From Cardiobacterium hominis (GTDB lineage Bacteria; Pseudomonadota; Gammaproteobacteria; Cardiobacteriales; Cardiobacteriaceae): DNA of 64,000 bases. The stretch spans positions 430,047 to 494,046 of the forward strand of contig NZ_LR134365.1 of the NCBI RefSeq assembly GCF_900637305.1, in the 5' to 3' direction. The number at the start of each line of letters is the position of its first letter. Position 1 is the first letter of the stretch. The notes beneath the pieces were generated by a model, which did no database searches, was not told the DNA's origin, and was given only the letters and a program-made list of their open reading frames with translations. Position numbers and translations under genes: made by a program. Below, piece after piece: positions 60,372-64,000 of the stretch.

Positions 60372-63300
60372 ATGACCGCCCTCACGATCTCCCACCTCAC
60401 CCACCGCTACGGCAAGACGCTGGCGCTGGACGACCTTTCGCTCACCCTGCCGCGCGGGCTGACCGTCGGCCTCATCGGCCCGGACGGCGTCGGCAAATCG
60501 ACCCTGCTCGCGCTCATCGCCGGTGTCCGCCGCATTCAGAGCGGCGAGTTGCACGTGCTTGGCGGCGATATGCGAAAGCCCGCCGACCGCCAGGCGCTGT
60601 CGCACCGCATCGCCTACATGCCGCAGGGACTGGGGCGTAATCTCTATCCGACGCTGTCGGTCTATGAAAACATCGACTTTCACGCCCGCCTCTTTGGCCT
60701 GCCCGCGCGCGAACGCCGCGCCCGCATTGCGCGATTGCTGGAAGCGACCGGCCTCGCGCCCTTTCCCGACCGCGCCACCGGCAAGCTCTCCGGCGGGATG
60801 AAGCAGAAGGCGAGCCTGTGCTGCGCGCTGGTGCATGCGCCCGATTTGCTGATTCTGGACGAGCCGACCACCGGCGTTGACCCGCTGTCGCGCCGCCAGT
60901 TCTGGGCGCTGGTTGCTGATTTGCAACGCGAGACGGCAGGGATGACCGTGCTGGTCGCCACCGCTTACATCGAAGAAGCGGAGCCGTTCGCGCAGTTATG
61001 GGCGATGGACGCGGGCAAACTGCTGGTGAACGCGCCGACGCGCGAGGTGATGGCCGGACACGCCAACCTTGAAGACGCCTACATCCGCCTGTTGCCGCCG
61101 GAAAAACAGCAAGGCACGGGCGGGCTGGATTTGACGCCGTTTGTCGCCGACCCCTCGCTGCCGCCCGCGATTGAGGCGCACGGTCTCACCAAGCGCTTCG
61201 GCGATTTCACCTCGGTTGATAACGTCAGCTTCACCATCCAGCAGGGCGAAATCTTCGGCTTCCTCGGCAGTAACGGCTGCGGCAAATCGACGACGATGAA
61301 AATGCTCACCGGGCTGTTGCAGGCGACCAGCGGCACGGCGGAACTGCTCGGCGCGCCGGTCGATGCGGGCAGCGTGGCGACACGGATGCGCGTCGGCTAT
61401 ATGTCGCAGGCGTTCTCACTGTATGAGGAGCTAACCGTGCGGCAAAACCTCGCGCTGCACGCCCGCCTCTACCGCCTCGGCGCGCGCAGCAAGGCGGCGA
61501 TTCGTGATGCCTTGACGCAGTTTGACCTGGCAGACGTCGCCGACGTCAAACCCTCCGCGTTGCCACTGGGCATCCGCCAACGGCTACAGCTTGCCGCCGC
61601 CTGCCTGCACCGCCCGGAAGTGCTGATTTTGGACGAACCCACGTCGGGCGTGGACCCGGCAGCGCGCGACATGTTCTGGCGGCACCTGTTGCGGATGTCG
61701 CGCGAGGACAAAATCACCATCTTCGTCACCACCCACTTCATGAACGAAGCGGCGCGCTGCGACCGCATCTCCTTCATGCACCAGGGGCGGGTGCTGGCCG
61801 TCGGCACACCGGCGGAACTGGTAGCGCAGTATCAGGCGCCGAATCTGGAAGAGGCGTTTGTGCAGTATCTGCTGCTGGATGAGGCGGCGCAGAAAGAGAA
61901 AGCGGGGAAAATGGCAACCACCGCCCCGTCCCCCGCCGTTCTGCCCCCTCTCCCTGTGGGGGAGGGTTGGGGAGGGGGTAGCGTCCGTACTTCCTCCGCC
62001 GATGTGGAAACATCAGCTGCTACAACGGCTAACGAACCACCAACCGCCGCCCAATCTCCCGCCGTTCTGCCCCCTCTCCCTGTGGGGGAGGGTTGGGGTG
62101 GGGGCAGCAAAAAGAGCAGCGTAGCTTCCTTTATGTCTGCTGAAACAGCATCCACAACGGAGGAAGGTCTGGGAGGGGGTAGCGAACATGCGCCTACCAC
62201 TAACGCTGGCTTACATTCCGATACCGAAAGCGCGCCACCGCAGGCGGTGAATCCTTCCCTGCCCCCACCCCGGCCCTCCCCCACTGGGGGAGGGGGTTTT
62301 ACTGTGGAAGAAAGCGCATCTGCTGAAGCCGCAGCAACTTTACCCCCACCCCAACCCTCCCCCACGGGGGGAGGGGGCCTTACTGTGGAAGAAGGCACTT
62401 CAGATTCCACAATCAGCGATAACGAACCGCCCACCATCATCGCAAGCGACACACCAACCGCTGCCCAATCCTCCACCGATTTACCCCCACCCCAGCCCTC
62501 CCCCGCTGCGGACGCTAGCGCGTCCTGCGAGGGAGGGGGTTATACAGCGACAGAATCAGCAACCGCTAACGAACCGCCCGCTATCATCGCTGACGACACG
62601 CCAACCGCCGCCCAATCTCCCACCGTTCTGCCCCCTCCCTCGCAGCGAAGCGCAGCGGGGGAGGGTTGGGGAGGGGGTAGCGTCCGTACTTCCTCCGCAG
62701 ATGTGGAAACATCATCCGCTACAACGGCTAACGAACCACCAACCGCCGCCCAATCTCCCACCGTTCTACCCCCTCCCTCGCAGCGAAGCGCAGCGGGGGA
62801 GGGTTGGGGAGGGAGTAGCGTCCGTATTTCCTCCGCCGATGTGGAAACATCATCCGCTACAACGGCTAACGAACCGCCAACCGCCGCCCCGTCCCCCGCC
62901 GAACTGCCCCCTCCCCCTGTGGGGGAGGGCGGGGGTGGGGGCAGCAAACAAAGCAGCGCAGCTTCCTTCCAGTCCCTCCGCGGCTGGCTCGCCACCATCC
63001 GCACCTTCGCCATCCGCGAAGGCAAAGAACTCCTGCGCGACCACGTCCGCACCTTCTTCGCCCTCTTCGGCCCGGTCATCCTCATGACCGCCGTCACCTG
63101 GGGCGTCTCCTTTGACGTCGGCAATCTCGCCTTCGCCGTGCGCGACCGCGACCAAAGTGCCGAAAGCCGCGCCATCACCGAATACTTCAGCGGCTCCCCG
63201 CATTTCCGCGAACTACCGCCGCTTGCCGCCGACGCCGACATCGACACCGCCCTCGAAAGCAGCGCCGCGAAAATGATCATCGACATCCCGCCGTCCTTCG

Positions 63301-64000
63301 GCCGCGACCTCCTGCGCGGCGCGCGCCCGGAAATCGGCTTCTACCTCGACGGCGCCGAATCCTTCAACGCCAGCAACCTCACCGGCTACATCGCCAGCAT
63401 CCTCGGCGACTACGCCCGCGACCAGGCACACGCGCACGGCATCCGTCTGCCGCCGGACGCCGCCCAACTCGTGCCGCGCTTTCGTTACAACCCCGACTTC
63501 AAAAGCATCCTCGCCATCGCACCGGGCGTCCTTATGCTGGCGCTGTCGCTCTTTCCGGCGATGATGGCGGCGGTCGGCGTGGTGCGCGAACGCGAAATCG
63601 GCTCCATTGCCAACTTCTACGCCTCGCCCGCCAGCCGCCTGCAATTCCTGCTGGGCAAACAACTGCCCTACCTCGCCGCCGCGATGACGAGCTTCCTCAT
63701 CCTCTACCTGATGATGCGCTACTGGTTCGGCGTGCCGCTCAACGGCTCGGCGGCCGCGCTCCTCACCGGCACCCTGCTGATGTGCGCCACCACCACCGCC
63801 ACCGGCCTGCTCGTCTCCTGCTTCACCCGCTCGCAAGTCGCCGCCATCTTCATCACCGCCGTCGGCACCGTCATGCCCGCGATGAGCTTCTCCGGCTTCC
63901 TCGTCCCCGTCTCCTCACTACAAGGCGGCGCGTACATCATGGGCAAAATCCTGCCGTCGGCGTGGTATGCCAACCTCACCACCGGCACCTTCGTCAAAGG
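60372..64000 (+). CDS. rbbA: RbbA-like ABC transporter (ATPase-ATPase-permease fusion) with a repeat-expanded linker; 3' end beyond the window
   Basis: 1209 codons seen, still open at the window end; E. coli RbbA is 911 aa in total. ABC domain 1: Walker A GPDGVGKST (residues 36-44), signature LSGGMKQ (139-145), Walker B LLILDEP (159-165). ABC domain 2: GSNGCGKST (299-307), degenerate signature LPLGIRQ (397-403), normal for this family, and LILDEPTSGVDP (418-429). Residues about 514-866 form a Pro/Gly/Ser/Thr-rich linker coded by an array of REP-like repeats. The ABC-2 permease begins about residue 867 (IREGKELLRDHVRTFFALFG, FAVRDRDQSAESR, IIDIPPSFGRDLLRGARPEI). The frame was followed by eye through the array with no stop. 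Upstream HlyD adaptor is its likely partner. Confidence 0.92.
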   Translation, partial: MTALTISHLTHRYGKTLALDDLSLTLPRGLTVGLIGPDGVGKSTLLALIAGVRRIQSGELHVLGGDMRKPADRQALSHRIAYMPQGLGRNLYPTLSVYENIDFHARLFGLPARERRARIARLLEATGLAPFPDRATGKLSGGMKQKASLCCALVHAPDLLILDEPTTGVDPLSRRQFWALVADLQRETAGMTVLVATAYIEEAEPFAQLWAMDAGKLLVNAPTREVMAGHANLEDAYIRLLPPEKQQGTGGLDLTPFVADPSLPPAIEAHGLTKRFGDFTSVDNVSFTIQQGEIFGFLGSNGCGKSTTMKMLTGLLQATSGTAELLGAPVDAGSVATRMRVGYMSQAFSLYEELTVRQNLALHARLYRLGARSKAAIRDALTQFDLADVADVKPSALPLGIRQRLQLAAACLHRPEVLILDEPTSGVDPAARDMFWRHLLRMSREDKITIFVTTHFMNEAARCDRISFMHQGRVLAVGTPAELVAQYQAPNLEEAFVQYLLLDEAAQKEKAGKMATTAPSPAVLPPLPVGEGWGGGSVRTSSADVETSAATTANEPPTAAQSPAVLPPLPVGEGWGGGSKKSSVASFMSAETASTTEEGLGGGSEHAPTTNAGLHSDTESAPPQAVNPSLPPPRPSPTGGGGFTVEESASAEAAATLPPPQPSPTGGGGLTVEEGTSDSTISDNEPPTIIASDTPTAAQSSTDLPPPQPSPAADASASCEGGGYTATESATANEPPAIIADDTPTAAQSPTVLPPPSQRSAAGEGWGGGSVRTSSADVETSSATTANEPPTAAQSPTVLPPPSQRSAAGEGWGGSSVRISSADVETSSATTANEPPTAAPSPAELPPPPVGEGGGGGSKQSSAASFQSLRGWLATIRTFAIREGKELLRDHVRTFFALFGPVILMTAVTWGVSFDVGNLAFAVRDRDQSAESRAITEYFSGSPHFRELPPLAADADIDTALESSAAKMIIDIPPSFGRDLLRGARPEIGFYLDGAESFNASNLTGYIASILGDYARDQAHAHGIRLPPDAAQLVPRFRYNPDFKSILAIAPGVLMLALSLFPAMMAAVGVVREREIGSIANFYASPASRLQFLLGKQLPYLAAAMTSFLILYLMMRYWFGVPLNGSAAALLTGTLLMCATTTATGLLVSCFTRSQVAAIFITAVGTVMPAMSFSGFLVPVSSLQGGAYIMGKILPSAWYANLTTGTFVK
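61941..62945. repeat. In-frame array of REP-like elements inside rbbA
   Basis: Full copies: 61941-61983, 62067-62108, 62257-62300, 62339-62381, 62480-62543, 62628-62681, 62766-62819 and 62904-62945; partial 62169-62183. Five read LPPLPVGEGWGGGS-like, two of them carrying a CAGCGAAGCGCAGCG insert (PPSQRSAAGEGW); three are reversed and read LPPPQPSPTGGGG-like, one with the GCGGACGC..GCGTCC insert. Between several copies a 29-residue unit (SVRTSSADVETS.. to ..ANEPPTAAQSP) repeats three times. The same element occurs about ten times between genes. Confidence 0.92.

Noticed and set aside
61560..61580. Loss of the ABC signature in the second ATPase of RbbA as a defect
   Set aside because: LPLGxRQ at this position is, to my knowledge, normal for the second domain of RbbA-type proteins.
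61941..62945. Possible CRISPR array
   Set aside because: Repeats are in both orientations, of unequal spacing, with repeated rather than unique spacers, and the frame is open throughout as part of rbbA.
61900..62970. rbbA as a pseudogene or two separate genes split by the repeats
   Set aside because: Translating the frame through the array gave no stop; the ATPase and permease parts are in one continuous frame.

Overview
The window is 64 kb of GC-rich chromosomal DNA from a Gram-negative bacterium. The gene set (Smc rather than MukB, AcrAB with an outer-membrane lipoprotein channel, LldP/LldD, UxuAB-KdgK-Eda, Neisseria-type lysozyme inhibitors and TbpB-like surface lipoproteins, RbbA) fits a host-associated gammaproteobacterium, and my best guess is the Cardiobacteriaceae. 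That is inferred from gene content; no rRNA or other taxonomic marker is present. No rRNA, tRNA, CRISPR array, intact insertion sequence or prophage is visible.

Layout. 0-7.9 kb: 3' part of smc, a 52-aa ORF, a TonB-receptor-type barrel that appears to lack its plug, an orphan Tat-exported ABC binding protein, and two divergent lysozyme-inhibitor-type proteins. 8-16 kb: acrAB-outer membrane channel with divergent acrR, and a YdgA-like protein. 16-22.2 kb: L-lactate uptake and oxidation (lldD-lldP), an AraC/GyrI regulator, rng and maf. 22.4-29.7 kb: two small membrane proteins and a tightly overlapping RDD / SpoIIM-like / DUF4129 / DUF4350 / MoxR / DUF58 operon. 29.8-35.3 kb: ampD, two convergent TbpB/fHbp-like surface lipoproteins, cysK and a divergent CysB regulator. 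35.4-44.3 kb: a SWIM / DUF5691 / MoxR / DUF5682 / VWA cluster (like E. coli yehL-M-P-Q), interrupted by an AT-richer two-gene insert. 44.8-50.8 kb: hrpA, a CYTH protein and an overlapping membrane protein. 50.9-55.4 kb: the uxuA-uxuB-kdgK-eda hexuronate operon. 55.7-64 kb: an exported PP2C-like protein, a TetR regulator, a YhiI-like HlyD protein, a polysaccharide deacetylase, an HXXEE protein and an rbbA gene running off the window end.

Three unusual things stand out. (1) The intergenic REP-like GC-rich hairpins found about ten times between genes also occur as an in-frame array of eight full copies and one partial copy inside rbbA. They encode a linker of about 350 residues between the second ATPase and the permease, and copies in both orientations stay open. 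(2) A YjbR-like gene at 40.3 kb is a chimera. Its C-terminal half is assembled from fragments of three neighbouring genes, each still in its native reading frame, and one fragment makes a 163-bp direct repeat bounding the insert. (3) A 35-bp perfect palindrome sits just upstream of three unrelated genes with a similar leader and ribosome-binding site. Its half-site matches the acrAB operator half-site but is spaced about one helical turn further apart.
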